From NCBI GenBank assembly GCA_030765055.1, contig JAUKNK010000147.1, forward strand, positions 3,502,001 to 3,566,000: a stretch of 64,000 bases of DNA, given 5' to 3'. The notes under the pieces were generated by a model that had not been told where the DNA came from, made no database searches, and saw only the letters and a program-made list of their open reading frames with translations. Within the stretch, counting starts at the first letter, position 1; each line of letters opens with the position of its first letter. Both the position numbers and the translations under genes were made by a program. The DNA is from Mantis religiosa (lineage: Eukaryota; Arthropoda; Insecta; Mantodea; Mantidae). Shown here piece by piece: positions 47,047 to 59,583 of this stretch.

Positions 47047-48201
47047 ACATTACATTTTCTAAATCTCCAAACAATAAACATATCATACACTGTTGAAATA
47101 AATCCTCAACATTTAAACAACTAAAAATTGGTTTCCCTAAATCAATTTATTGTAGTATTGTATACTGTATTCCACAGGATGTTTTCAGGTCCCATTTTGT
47201 GCCAGCTTTTTTCTTTGCTTTGAAAATATTGTGGTATTTTAAACCAATGAATCCTTAGGGGGTATAGGTAAAAGATATTGCATCTGAAAGGAGGCGAACA
47301 CTACATTGGGAATAGAAGTGTTTAGCTCTTTCTTACGCCAGAAATAAAAAGGAAGGTCTGCACAAATGTATATCCGAAAGCAGGTCATTCAGTCCACTTA
47401 GCAGTCTTAATACACATTTTTAACGGCTTTTGCACACTCTGCTTTTCCGAACAATGCCAGTTTGGAACTAAAATGCGTCGTACACATTTAGAGAAGATTG
47501 GGAGGAAATGTAAATAGAACCTGTTTACTAGGAAAATGTTTGTGTCCTAGTTCCACATTTGTATAATACCGAGTTTTGCGATGCACTTTAGATCTTGGAG
47601 ATAAAAGAAGGGCAGCAGAAACACGGTATTTCCAGTGGGTATGATCAACATTAAAATGTAAGAGTTCTATCTTTGCATTTATTGATGGCTTCTTCAACTT
47701 TTTGACAGTTGCCTCGTAAATCTTGTCTAAATTTTGTGGATTCTTCATTAAGTCATTATGCAATTCTCTGGACTTATTTCCATTTTGCCACCTTTTAGAT
47801 GTGATTTCTATTTACATTAACACTTTGTTGCCCTAAAAGCAAACTAAAAACCTGTATTTGACGCAATATTCATGATTCTGCATGTCGTTATATGCATAAA
47901 ACGGTTGTCATAAACACAAATTGAAATTAATGTATGTAAACGTAATCCATGAAAACAAGGTACTGAACTCATTGTCTGTTACTTTAAAATTCTTTCAGTT
48001 AATTTAAATCCAAAAGTATAAATTCCTGGCTTTAAGGGTGTTTTAGTGTAAATAAATATTAAAATTTGCAAGAAAAAATGGTAAAATTAGGAATGGTGGT
48101 ACATACTCACTTGTTATAAAATAAACGTGCTAAACTAGCCTCAAAGAAGGTTGAGTTTATCTATAATTTCTTTAGATGGTCTGCGTTCTTTAGTCATTCT
48201 C
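47047..48201. other. Unassigned sequence, with one minus-strand open frame
   Basis: The minus frame 47488-47763 extends in the same phase upstream to about 47800 and contains DLMKNPQNLDKIYEATVKKL. No family was recognised. The rest is AT-rich. Confidence 0.3.
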
Positions 48202-48270
48202 CGTGGTCTAGAATGGCTTCCTTAACCTCTGGTTCACGAGGACGCCCGTTCGAGCTCGGCGGAGCTTTCC
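48202..48270 (+). repeat. tRNA-like sequence, probable SINE head
   Basis: A box TGGTCTAGAATGG and B box GTTCGAGCTC at tRNA-like spacing. CTCCG/CGGAG ends could pair, but anticodon and T arms have mismatches, so a working tRNA is unlikely. Confidence 0.4.
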
Positions 48271-48415
48271 GGGCACAAATATATTTAACCTGTCTTTCTT
48301 CGGAAGGAAGGTAAAGCCAGTGGTTCCGTGTCGTAAATTTACGACACTTAAAGGAAGCATACGCATTATAAATGGTTCTCGCAGTAAAGTGAAGTGTCTT
48401 CCATGCCTAATATAG

Positions 48416-48909
48416 TGTCACGGTGAAAAGCACAAAAAATTCGCTGCCGAGAGATAAGCGCGGCTTGAGTACACAAACGGCCTGCAGATAAAGATCACAG
48501 GCGGATAGTGCTTGCATAAGCAGATAAACTTAGCGGTTGACATAAGTGACTTGCCGGCCTAGATAGGGTTTCACGTACGGAAGGTTCTAGTGATATCTCG
48601 ATTGACAGAGAGTAGTTGATTTTCTCATTTACTCCAGAAGTCTCTGGAATTTATGAATGAGATATATAAGAGATTGTGACTCGCCAGCGGAGTTTTAAAA
48701 CAGTGAGGTGAACAGTAAACAGCTGTGAAGTGTGTAACAAGAGTATTGTAACGAGAGCTGTTTGTTATTGTCATCGACCTCGGAAGCTTGTGTTGCATAT
48801 GTGATATAATGTTGTTACGTTAGAATTGAATAGTGCATTCTATGGAAATAAGGAAAATGTAGAATTTCGGCAAATTGGACTTTTAATTCTACGAACCCAC
48901 AAATTCACA
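48416..48909 (+). mobile_element. Gypsy LTR with short internal remnant
   Basis: TGTCACGG to TTCACA, followed by GACGTCAGGAGTGGGATC at 48913-48930, the presumed primer-binding region. Internal sequence fades out by about 49010 with no coding region, so this is a 5' LTR of a truncated element. Confidence 0.8.
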
Positions 48910-49010
48910 ATTGACGTCAGGAGTGGGATCTGAACGCACGTCCACAGAGTGGACTGCGAAAATACCTTGATTGGGACACTGAGAATCACAAGAGCTAGAG
49001 ATCGTCATAA

Positions 49011-51534
49011 CCGAATTTATACTTTTACATGTGTTTATTTGCTTTGTCTTTAATGCAAATTGGTATTCCCCTTCTTAAAGGTGAGGAGTTAAGATTTTCA
49101 ACGATATTGTCCTCCTAAGCTAAGCTTTGCGTGGAACATCATTGTTAATTTTGATTCTGTCTAAAATGCCTTTAACTGTTTCTACAAATAAGCCTTAAGA
49201 TTATAGTTTTTACATGGCAAAAAATTGCATTTAGAGCCTTTTTTCTCGAATAGTTTTTATGTGTCCCCATTCGGAAGATATTTATTATGTTGTATTAAAG
49301 CACGCCTATTGTACCAAGCAAATTTTGTGGCATTTACCATTTCAGAGATATCACCCCACTACCGCTCACAATCACCATCAGGGCCTACATCATCTGCCGA
49401 TGTACATGCTGTTAGTAACTAAACATGCACACTTTGTTAGTAGTGCACGTAAATTAAATTAGCAAAGAAGATATGAGAGTGGTGTTAGGGTTCCCTGCAA
49501 GCAATCCGATTATTGACAGTCACTTTTACTCATGCACATATACAGAGCGTGAGTGTGTGTCAAGGTGATTTGCCTTCGCTAGTCATGATGCGTGTTAAGC
49601 GACGCGTTAAACGCTACGGCTTTGTTCTAGGTGAGATGACGTGGTTATGATGACAACATGTATGTGCCACATCACTGTAGGGTGGTAATTTACGTGGTTA
49701 CTCTGGTGGTAGTGGTCTGCCTTTCCGGAGCCTCTGCGCCCCAATCGATGTATATCATTGAAGAGCTCGTGATATCTATAGCTTTGTCTTACACTCAGAC
49801 ACTAGTTTGTGAATTTGAAGTGAGTTAATTTAGCCTGAGGAAGTTATGGCACTAGTCAGTATAAGTGCCAGAGGAAGGACTAGCGGGGCAGGGATTTAAT
49901 TGGTTATGTTGTAGTCAAAAAGTGAGAGAGACTTTTAATCTTAAGAAACCCCTCAAAGCATAATTATGAGTTTAATATAGAATTTGGATTTTTCGCTCAG
50001 ATAGTGTAGAGATAGGCTGCAAGGCTTTTTATGAATTGTTTCACGGATAACATTTTACATTCATGGTGGAAAACTTCTGAGCACACGGGTACCTTAACGA
50101 TAATGTTGAGTATTTTGCTTAGAGAGATTGGAGCGTGCTGTTAGACGTTTTAAAGCCTATCCCCAGAATGGCACAACATAGATGCGCATGCGCGAGGAGA
50201 GCCTTCTCCCCTTCACGCCAACCAAGCATCACGTGACTCCCCTCCCTTCCTGCATGTGATAGAGCGAAAACCACACGAAACACGTGTATTTTAATGCTGT
50301 GTTGATGTTCATTTTAGCAGAAAGTAATTATCTTGGACACTGCCTCACAATCGATCAACAAATAGATAGAATCATAGTTTCTTTAACCCTGAGAAACAAA
50401 GCAGTGATTCGGCTGAAAATGAAAAGAGTGAATGCGAAAGCGAGTGAAACAGATGACCAATGCAGCCCGCGTGATGGAGGAGAGGCAACCTAAACTGCCG
50501 GTAGATGGGGAAAGCTAGAGGACTCTGGCGTTGGTATACCACGCCTCCAACTGCATTTTGTTCTCTGTCTAGTTACATTTAGAGTAGCTTGCGAAGTGGT
50601 TTGAGATCTACATTTATATTACTCACGGAAAAAGTTAGTATTTGACGTCTGAAGAATGCAAAAAGCATAAGAACATAAACCTTCTGCAAGAAGGTTAACT
50701 AATCAAAGATTTGTTCACTCATCGGGAGCATGCATGCTTTGCTCAGTCACATGAGACGAGGATGTGTAAAGAGAGAGTGAAGTGCAGGGGAAAGCAACGC
50801 ATCTCGTGCAGCTGGCAGAGCATGACTCAGTTCTCACACTGCCAGAAGACAACCCAGAAGCTCATTATACCAGGTCCCGCGGCTTGGCTTTGGAAAGAAT
50901 AAGTCTAGTAGTCGGCCACGATACGAATGCACTCGGCGAGAAAGATTACTAAATAGTTACGCTACACGTGGGCGGGGTACCGCAGGTACAGTTCCGATAA
51001 CGCAAACATCAACAATACCGAGACGCTTCCAGTGTAACCTGCAAATGTAGTGCAGTTCAACACGGTGCTTCTTCGAACCTACTTCTGTTCAGTTTACTGT
51101 AGTGGCAGTTGCAGTGTTCGTAATAAAAAATAAACTTCCCATAATAAATAATAAATAAATAAACTTCCATAATAAATAATAAACTTCCCATGAATGCGAT
51201 GGAAGAGAAAGTACATCTACTTCAACAGACAGCTGGTAACCAGGGTATCGTTCCGGAATCGGAGATAGAAGAGGAAGTACATTTGCCTCCACAAACATCC
51301 AACAATTTAATTTCCTCACACCCAGTCTATGCAACTTCAACCTGTTAATATCAAAGGTGACAACATATCTTGTGCGCAGCAAGACTTGTACCAATGTTCC
51401 AGTTGCAAACGTTGGCATCAGAAATCCGGGGACCCCCAGTAGGTGGAGCCTTAACTTTCTTGGAGAGGCAGACGATCGTCCTTAAACAGTAGTTGGATCA
51501 GACTTCACTGAAAATGGCTCAAATTTATGGTAGA
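49011..51534. other. Unassigned 2.5 kb
   Basis: Mostly AT-rich, with a more GC-balanced part at 49560-51100. Short open frames (for example 50284-50493 and 50711-50902) show no motif. No repeat from the window was recognised here. Confidence 0.4.
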
Positions 51535-51662
51535 AAAGCGCCTTTGGAGGAAAGGTGGACATCAAACAGTTGAGTGAGTACTCTTATAAATTGGCATGCC
51601 AGCTACTCATACTTATATATTAAATATATCTCACTTTAATGCTTTGACCGTTCTTCCTAATA
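51535..51662 (+). repeat. Single arm of the PLE-type fold-back
   Basis: GGAGGAAAGGTGGACATC, GAGTGAGTACTCTTATAAAT and GCATGCCAGCTACTCATA match the right arm at 2900-2980 and continue to the region matching 2700-2722. The hammerhead-like core itself is mostly lost. Confidence 0.6.
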
Positions 51663-52856
51663 ATTAAAGAAAATATATTTAAAAGCTGATACGCCGGGTG
51701 TATAGTAACTAAATACAGTATCGCCTATCTAGTGTGGAAATAGTTCTGTTTAATTTAACCTACTTATAAATATATGTATCTAATAGTAAATCACTGTCAC
51801 GTGTTACGCTACTTATTACAATATACGTTGCACATTTCTGTCATCCATCTATAACACCGAACAGCCACGCGTTGACGATGGACTGCTCTGATCTACTAGC
51901 AAACGCATTTCCTGCGTGGTAGAACTATCAAGAACATATATTTTAGTGGTTAGTCTCATGTGGCCCGTAAATGACGTCTGCTCGTTTCTTGAATAACTAC
52001 AGTTATAACCAAAACTTCTTTTACTGCATTGTTTTGCACACATGATGAAAATGCCATTTAAATCTGTCACTATAGCCAAGCATAACTTTAATACATTCTA
52101 AAAAAAATCTCATACAATTTTATATAACATTCAGATTTTCAGTGAGAAGAAAAGAAAGCCACTCAGCTATTTGTATAGTCATTCAGTTGTAGTTAAATCC
52201 AGGTTACAAGTTATATAATACATAAATTAAACAACGATTATTCATTAAACTCAAGACACTACAAGAAAATTGATATATACTAAGGTTAATTACCTTAAAA
52301 GTTGATTTACCTATCTTAAGCTATGCAGTGATTGTATATTGACCTTAGTTTTGTATTAAAGAGATACAAATAAACAATTCAGATAATGAAGACAATAACG
52401 TTAATATATTTATGTAGCTACAATCACGTTAAATCACAAAATAGTTGTGAAGTATAAATAATTAAAATAAAATAATTGTTATATACAGCTGTATTAACAA
52501 TAATTGTAAAAAAGTAATTGTGGTAGAAACGTTTACTTAATAATATTATGGAAATAATTTTATAAAAATAATTATGAAAATAATTTTTGTTTATTCTTAG
52601 TAAACCCGAAACGCTGCGATACATTAGTTTCTTCGTCTGATACCTTCTTCATTTAATTTCAAGGAAACGTATTTTTAACATGCACCGGTCAACTGCACAC
52701 AAAACATCACCCGAACTCAGGCTGTTAACTGTGACTTAGAAACGCCACAAAACAAGCAGACTGAATCACACTGTGCAGAAATGAGACATATTTAGACTCG
52801 TCTGAGGGCGGGATCTTTTATGCCTCAGTCTCGAGGGCATTTGTGTATGTGAATGG
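51663..52856. other. Unassigned AT-rich sequence
   Basis: No supported feature. Confidence 0.4.
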
Positions 52857-52965
52857 TATAAATAAACGACTGCAGCTTGTTAGACGGACAGCTCAATTCT
52901 GTACATCAGTGTCAGTCAATCTCGCGGCAAAATGGGACAAAGTACCGTCCCTGCTAATAAATAGA
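52857..52965 (+). promoter_or_regulatory. Possible promoter: TATA box, initiator-like sites and a tiny open frame
   Basis: TATAAATAAA at 52857-52866, AGCTCAATTC about 30 bp on, and ATCAGTGTCAGTC further on resemble a TATA/initiator promoter. An ATG at 52932 opens only ten codons (MGQSTVPANK, then stop). No downstream gene was found. Confidence 0.25.
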
Positions 52966-53228
52966 AGGAAATGATATACACAATATTTGTATTTGCCAGA
53001 ACGCAAAATTAATTTATTTTATTCGGGATTTCACATAATTTATTCCAAATTTAAAATTGTTTCCTCTGTTTTAAGTTTTTAAACTTAATTTCAAACTTAA
53101 AAAAGCTCATGACAGTGCATAGTAAAGGGCTTCAGTTGATTTGAGCTCAGTTTGCACGGAGTATAATACTGCCCATGTGTTATATTTACATAATTTGATA
53201 ATGTTTTAGCTAATATCCACAAGAATAT
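52966..53228. other. Unassigned AT-rich sequence
   Basis: Left flank of the Gypsy-related tandem array. Confidence 0.35.
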
Positions 53229-53719
53229 TGTCGCGGAAAAAGCACAGAAATTTCGTTGCCGAGAGATAAGCGCGGCTTGGCTAAACAAAGAATCTGCAGA
53301 TAAAAATAACAGGTGGGCAGTGCTTGCATAAGCAGATAAACATAGAGCTTGAGATCAGTATCCTGCCGGTCCAGATAGGTATTCACGTAAGGAAGGTTCC
53401 AGTGATATCTTGATTGGCAGAGAATAGTTGTTTTTCGTATTTGCTCAAGATGTCTCTCGAATTTATCAATGAGGTATTTAAGAGAGCGACGACTCGCCAG
53501 GAGTCAGTCGTGAGTAGTAAACAGTTGTAAAGACATGTAACAACAGTGTTGTAAACAGTGGAAGGTGAGTAAGCTGTTTGTTATTGTCATCGAACTTGGT
53601 GTTATAGATTGTGATATGTGATGTAATTTTGCTTCTACGCAGTGTGTTTCTACGCAAATAAAGAACATGTGGAATTTCGGCAAATTGGACTTTTAATTCT
53701 ACGAACCCACAAAGTCACA
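53229..53719 (+). mobile_element. Gypsy LTR 1 of the array, solo-like
   Basis: TGTCGCGG to AAAGTCACA, 491 bp, with ATAT on both sides (53225-53228 and 53720-53723). By its flanks it is a solo LTR: no primer-binding region follows. The downstream ATATTAAATAC is the same sequence that follows LTR 2. Confidence 0.85.
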
Positions 53720-54340
53720 ATATTAAATACGCTAGCCCCCTTCCTGTTCCATAGGATCAGCATGGCGTTTGCAATGCGACAAGTGTTGACCAATTTTTAA
53801 ACACGCGTGACTGTATTCCTGTTGTATGTAAAACGAAACCGGCTGTGGAACTACATCTTTGAACATAAATGTTACAGTTTTATTGTTTTCTAAGAGTTAA
53901 TTGACAATGTAGTGGGGAGGATGTGGGAGACTGAGGACGCCTACGTCATCCCCAGTCTTTAATTACTACATCTTTTGTTCTCCTGGAGGGATATGATTAT
54001 TGACTGTGTTTTGTTATTTTTAGTTTCGTTATCTTTGTGTACGGAGAGAATAAATGTTTACTACCAGAAATCCTCTCATTTTAATATATTTATAACCCTG
54101 CTCCCAACACTTGAGCCGACTGAAATACCTTTAGTTACTTTTAGAAACATACGTTACACACGAAACAGTGTTTCAATTATAAACAGTTTCTGCTGTCCAG
54201 AGATGGCTCCACCTGTAATATCTTACACAAGGAAAAAGAAATTATAATGATGTTCAGAGTTTTATAAGACATTCACTTATGACTATTAATAACAACTAAA
54301 CACTAGTAACACAACTGCACTTATCTTATATAAATCCTGG

Positions 54341-54377
54341 GGACCGGTTTCAAAGCAAACATCTGCTTTATCCTCAG
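54341..54377 (-). ncRNA. Hammerhead-ribozyme-like core, left PLE arm
   Basis: Identical in its boxes to the core at 3983-4017: CTGAGGA, AAAGCA/TGCTTT stem, GAAA, ACCGGT. Confidence 0.6.
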
Positions 54378-54454
54378 CCACTCAGCTTGACATCCACCCA
54401 CTAACTGACTGACTGACCTTGACCACTACCGGAGTTTGAAGGATAGCTCCTTAT

Positions 54455-55397
54455 CTAACTGCCATCTACCGGGGACAACACAAACTTATTGATGATGTCT
54501 ATAGGAGGGATATCCTTATTTTTCAAAATAAATAACTTCTCCCAAACCATTAAATCTATCGGTTCCTTCAATTGTTTCAATAATTTAACTTCTGGATTTA
54601 CTTCATGGTTATATAAGCAAAAATGATCAGCCACTGCCGATTTCTCGGTCTGTTTATATTTAATATTTCTAAAATGTTCTTTCGCTCTGGTTTCTAAATT
54701 ACGCTTGGTTCTACCAATATAGATCTTATCGCATTCTAAACAGTTAACTTGATAAATACCAGATTTTTTGTTGTCTGAAATTTTGTCTTTTTTAGAAAAC
54801 TGTAGCAAATTCTTTATACTGTAATTATTATGAGGTGCTAGTATTATACCCACTTCTTTGAAAATTTTTTGGAACTTTTTATTTGCCCACGGATGATAAG
54901 TAAATTTTTTGAAATTATAATCCTCTTTTACTTTTTTAAGAGTGGAAACATCATTAACATTTTTTTGATATTTAAATTTTTCCATTCTTCTAATTATAAA
55001 ATCTTTATTAAAGCCGTTAATTAAAGCAGTGTTTATAATATGTTTATATTCCGCATTAAATTCTTCTTCATTTAGAGGTATGTTTATCAATCTGTAAATC
55101 AAACTATTAAAAACAGCAAATTTGTGTAACATAGGGTTAAAACTTTTATTTTTGATATAATTATCCGGGTGAGTTGACATTCTATAGATGCCAAAACTTA
55201 ATTTATTGTTATTTTTCATTATTTTTAGATCTAGAAAGGGGATGTAGCCATTGTTTTCAATTTCTATTGTGAACTTTATAGCTTTATCCTGTGAATTTAG
55301 AATATTTAAAGCCTCATCTATATATCTTTCAAGAACTATGGGAAAAATGTCATCTACGTATCTATACCATATTTTAAAAATTGAAGGAAAAGCTTTA
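54455..55397 (-). pseudogene. PLE RT C-terminal part and GIY-YIG nuclease, left arm
   Basis: Open from 55219 to 54455. It includes NNNKLSFGIYRMSTHPDNYI (post-RT) and GIYQVNCLECDKIYIGRT of the nuclease. Truncated at the centre of the inverted pair just upstream of the YVDD region, so it has no catalytic RT core of its own. A 12-bp in-frame loss near the C-terminus distinguishes it from the copy at 4095. Confidence 0.85.
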
Positions 55398-55404
55398 GTG
55401 AAAT

Positions 55405-56373
55405 AGAAGTCACTAAAGCTTTCCCTTCAATTTTTAAAATATGGTATAGATACGTAGATGACATTTTTGCCATAGTTCCTGAAAGATATATAGATGAGGC
55501 TTTAAATATTCTAAATTCACAGGATAAAGCTATCAAGTTCACAATAGAAATTGAAAACAATGGCTACATCCCCTTTCTAGATCTAAAAATAATCAAAAAT
55601 AACAATAAATTAAGTTTTGGCATTTATAGAAAGTCAAGTCACACGGATAATTATATCAAAAATAAAAGTTTTAACCCTATGTCACACAAATTTGCTGTTT
55701 TTAATAGTTTGATTTACAGATTGATAAACATACCTCCAAATGAAGAAGAATTTAATGCGGAATATAAACATATTATAAACACTGCTTTAATTAACGGCTT
55801 TAATAAAGATTTTATAATCAGAAGAATGGAAACATTTAAATATCAAAAAAATGTTAATGATGATTCCACTCTTAAAAAAGTAAAAGAGGATTATAATTTC
55901 AAAAAATTTACTTATCATCCGTGGGCAAATAAAAAGTTCCAAAAAATTTTCAAAGAAGTGGGTATAATACTAGCACCTCATAATAATTACAGTATAAAGA
56001 ATTGCTACAGTTTTCTAAAAAAGACAAAATTTCAGACAACAAAAAATCTGGTATTTATCAAGTTAACTGTTTAGAATGCGATAAGATCTATATTGGTAGA
56101 ACCAAGCATAATTTAGAAACCAGAGCGAAAGAACATTTTAGAAATAGTAAATATAAACAGACCGAGAAATCGGCAGTGGCTGATCATTTTTGGTCATATA
56201 ACCATGAAGTAAATCCAGAAGTTAAATTATTGAAACAATTGAAGGAACCGATAGATTTAATGGTTTGGGAGAAGATATTTATTTTGAAAAATAAGGATCG
56301 CGTAATGAATTTTGATATCCCTCCTATAGACATCATCAATAAGTTTGTGTTGTCCCCGGTAGATGGCAGTTAG
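55405..56373 (+). pseudogene. PLE RT C-terminal part and GIY-YIG nuclease, right arm
   Basis: The plus strand includes FKIWYRYVDDIFAIVPER near 55431, then the connector. A deletion of one base near 56003 separates it from the nuclease frame (56002-56373), which keeps GIYQVNCLECDKIYIGRT. Ends in the same VLSPVDGS as the left arm. 5'-truncated like its partner. Confidence 0.85.
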
Positions 56374-56450
56374 ATAAGGAGCTATCCTTCATACTCCGGT
56401 AGTAGTCAAGGTCAGTCAGTCAGTTAGTGGGTGGATGTCAAGCTGAGTGG

Positions 56451-56486
56451 CTGAGGATAAAGCAGATATTTGCTTTGAAACCGGTC
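56451..56486 (+). ncRNA. Hammerhead-ribozyme-like core, right PLE arm
   Basis: CTGAGGA at 56451-56457, stem with one loop change, GAAA from 56477, ACCGGT at 56480-56485. Faces the left-arm core across the inverted pair. Confidence 0.6.
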
Positions 56487-57190
56487 CCCAGGATTTATAT
56501 AAGATAAGTGAAGTTGTGTTACTAGTGTTTAGTTGTTATTAATAACCTAGTTTACTTCACTGTCAGCAGCTTCAGCTTTTTACATTCACTTATGACCTTT
56601 ATTTGTGACTTAGGTTTCAGTGCTGTTTATGGCGTAAAAACAGGAAGTAGCTAGAATGTACACAGACGCAATGTCAATGTAACAAATAATTGTGTGTAAG
56701 AATGCATGTATTCTAAAGCGTCTACTTATAAACAGTTTTCCCTTACCGAAAGTATTAATTGAATTCAAAATTACATCCTGAAAATACATCAAGTGGTACA
56801 ATTAGATGTTGTAGAATTAAATATTAGCAACTAACTTTATTTCTCTGCTTATACTTGTGTTACTGAGGTGTTAGTCTTAGCTTCAATTTCAGGAGCTCCT
56901 GAGTTCGCATTGGAACCAGGTGGCTTGAATGTATATGTTTGGAAGATGAATGTCAGGCAATTTTAAGCTCTGTGGACCATGTACACATTTTAACATTGAT
57001 ATTGATTCCTAATAGCAAACATCCTACGTTTATGACAAAATTGAGCCTAGACAACAGAGAGGAGTACTTTATGGCTAATACCTCAATGAACAAGGCAACT
57101 GCAGGACGTAACAAGGACGCGCAAATTCCTAAACTTCTCGAGCGCAGTTTAAAGCGGTAAAGACTGCAGAGCTACAAACCAGAATAAAGT

Positions 57191-59583
57191 ATCTTAACTG
57201 TTCTAGACCCTGGCACTGAAGTCGGGTTACTACCAGGTGGCTCTAGACCCGAGAGACAAGGAGAAGACTCATTCTCGGCAGGCCTAGGGCTTTGGCAGTT
57301 CAGGTATGCCCCTTTGCCTCTGCACCGCACCAGCTAAATTCCAACGCCTCATGGAGGAAGTAATTAGAGTTTTGAGATATGACATATGCCTGCCATAGTT
57401 GGACGACACCATCATCGCTGGCAGGACGTTCGAAGACCATCTCGAAATCCTGAGTAAGTTGTAACAGAGACTATATGCAACGAAATCGAAGCTGAACGCG
57501 AAGAAGTTCCAGCATATCCAGAAGGAAGTGATCTACTTAGGCCACACAGTCTCACCAATTGTAGTGGCCACAGACTCGGAGAACACACAGGCCGTGAGTG
57601 GCCAAAAGATAGGAGACACTTGCTCAGTTTCCTGGGGCTGTGCAGCAATTACAGCCGTTTCATAAAGAGGTTCTCTAACACCGGCAAGTTCCTCACCCGC
57701 CTAACAGAAGAACAAAGACCTTATGCGTGGACGGAGGTCGCCGAAGGTGCTTTCTGGCAGCAGAAGAAGACGCTTTGCAGTGTTCCAATTTGCGATTTAC
57801 ACAACCAGGTGGCAACTTCATTGTGGACACCGAGGCCAGCGACCATAGCATTGGAGGCGTATTATCCCAAGTCCAGGACGGCCATGAGCGGGTGATAGCC
57901 TACTACAGCAAGACACTATCCAAGGCAGAGGAGAACAACTGCGTCACCCGGCGAGATTTACTGGCGGTAGTAAAGATATTGGAGCACTTCTACAAATACG
58001 TGTACGGTCAGCAAATCCACCTGAGGACTGACCACCCCGCTCTCAATTGGCTATTGGGATTTAAAAATCTGGAAGGCCAGACAGTCCAATGGGTACAAAG
58101 GCTGCAGGAGTACGACTTCACCTCTGAACTTCGCTGAGGGCAGAGCCACGTTAACGCAAACTCCATGTCCCGAACACCCTGCCAAGATTAGTGACGCTAA
58201 TGCACAAGAGTGGAAGAGAAGTATGCCACAGCTGTAAATGTGGTCACGGCAGTGCCTGCGGATGGCTGAGATGGCGCAGGCCTGAGGAGGAAGCAACAGG
58301 CGGACGCCGACTTGGGGCCACTCTTGAAGGAATTGGAGGCAGGGACAAGCCCAACCTGCGAGGACATCCCATCGGGAAGTGCCACCTACAAATCGTACTG
58401 GGCCCAATGTGACTCACTGAAGAAAAGAGAGGGCGTGCTGTTCCGGGTATGGGAATCGCCTGATGTGAAGACACAGACAGATCAGTTGGCACTTCCCCGA
58501 AGCAAGGAGCTGGAGGTCTTAGAGGAAGTGCACGCCGGTACTTCAGGAGGACACCTGGGGCAAACCGTACGTTGGCCAAACTTCGGCAGCGCTACTACTG
58601 TCTGAGGCTCCGAACAGATGCCGAGAGATGGTGTCGTCAATGTCACGTGTGCGATGTGAGTCCTGGACCCTAGAATAGGAATCGGGGTCACATGCAAATA
58701 TTCGTCCGAGCGCCTTTCGAAAGTATTGCCCTTGACATAGCTGGGCCGTTTCCAGCATCCGCATGAAAACTACCTGCTGGTGGTCGTGGATTACTTCAGC
58801 AAGTGGCCGGAGGTGTAAGCCATTCCCTGCCAGGAGGCAATGAAAATTTCAGACTGCCTCGTGGAGCAAGTTTTCTGCTGATTTGGGGTGGTGTTAGAGC
58901 TCCACAGCGACCAGGGCACAGATTTTGAGTCTAACCTAAAGAACCAGGCGCTAAAAATATTTGGGGTTCACGAGACCCGCTCAACACCCCTACACCCGCA
59001 GTCGCACTGCATGGTCGAAAGTTACATCAAGACCATAGAAGAGCACCTGAGGTAGGTCGTGGCCAGCCATCAGCGAGACTGGGATGTCAAGGTGCCACTG
59101 TTCTTGCTGGCCTACCGCTTGTACAGACACGTCACAATTGGAATGACGCCAGCCAGCTTAAGGTTTGGCCAGGAGTTATGCCTCCCCTGTGATCTGCCTA
59201 ATGTGAGACCCCAGGACGAAAAACAGCCAGCGACCAAGTATGTGGAGAACAAGTTGGATCATCTGCACGGTATGCATGAGATGGCCCGTCAGGACATCCA
59301 GAAGGCATGCGACGGCATGAAGACCCGATACGGCAGGCAAGCCAACAGCCAAGTGTTCCAGCAGGGTGACCTAGTCTGGTTGTACCGCCCTTTTCGGACG
59401 AAGGGACGACGCCGGAAGTTCCAGCAACCATGGCAGCGACCGACCGGGTGGTGAAGAGGATTAACGACGTGGTCTACGGCAAACAGAAAGTCCCCTAGGG
59501 AAGATGTTGGTGGTACACATGGATCGTCTGGCCCTCTACTATGTTGCTGTTCGGGACGACGAACCTTGAGGAGGGAGCACATT
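57191..59583 (+). pseudogene. Gypsy pol remnant (RT, RNase H, integrase), array unit 1
   Basis: RT starts abruptly in the palm at a decayed SGYWQVALDPRD region; TFEDHLEIL-like and YLGHTVSP-like pieces follow in changing frames. RNase H is at 57800-58137 (TEASDHSIGGVLSQVQDG, AYYSKTLSKAEENNCVTRRD, LRTDHPALNWLLGF). Integrase is at 58500-59500 (GTSGGHLGQT; VVDYFSKWPEV, then a stop; LHSDQGTDFESN with the second Asp; PLHPQSHCMVESYIKTIEEH with Glu; C-terminal VFQQGDLVWLYRP). A polypurine tract GAGGAGGGAGCAC (59567-59579) precedes LTR 2. Stops after SELR, in PEV-stop-AIP and FC-stop-FG are shared with unit 2. Confidence 0.9.

Larger units (their letters stand above)
54284..56581. mobile_element. Inverted pair of PLE copies inserted as one unit
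   Basis: The left arm (minus, 54284-55397) and right arm (plus, 55405-56581) are near-identical PLE 3' halves facing head to head. At the centre, AGCTTTAGTGA and TCACTAAAGCT meet with a short loop. ACATTCACTTATGA occurs on both outer sides (54269-54282 and 56582-56595), while the uninterrupted X copy has it once near 60628. The pair thus entered in one event with a 14-15 bp target duplication. Confidence 0.9.
53720..57190. repeat. X segment, first copy, interrupted by a PLE pair
   Basis: A ~1.15-kb sequence of unknown origin (53720-54283 plus 56582-57190) present again at 60073-61220. It holds a 90-codon plus-strand frame (53975-54247) with a hydrophobic N-terminus (LLFLVSLSLC) and a basic end (SYTRKKKL), and a short AT-rich remainder. 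Its place immediately outside an LTR target duplication suggests former host flank. Confidence 0.75.

Noticed and set aside
49586..49632. Possible mini-exon (ATGATGCGTGTTAAGCG...CTAG|GTGAGA)
   Set aside because: Too short and without supporting acceptor, promoter or composition signal.
58244..58579. Antisense frames opposite Gypsy pol (also 58051-58407, 62085-62610, 63118-63462)
   Set aside because: They mirror the sense integrase and RNase H codons and recur in both units for that reason only.
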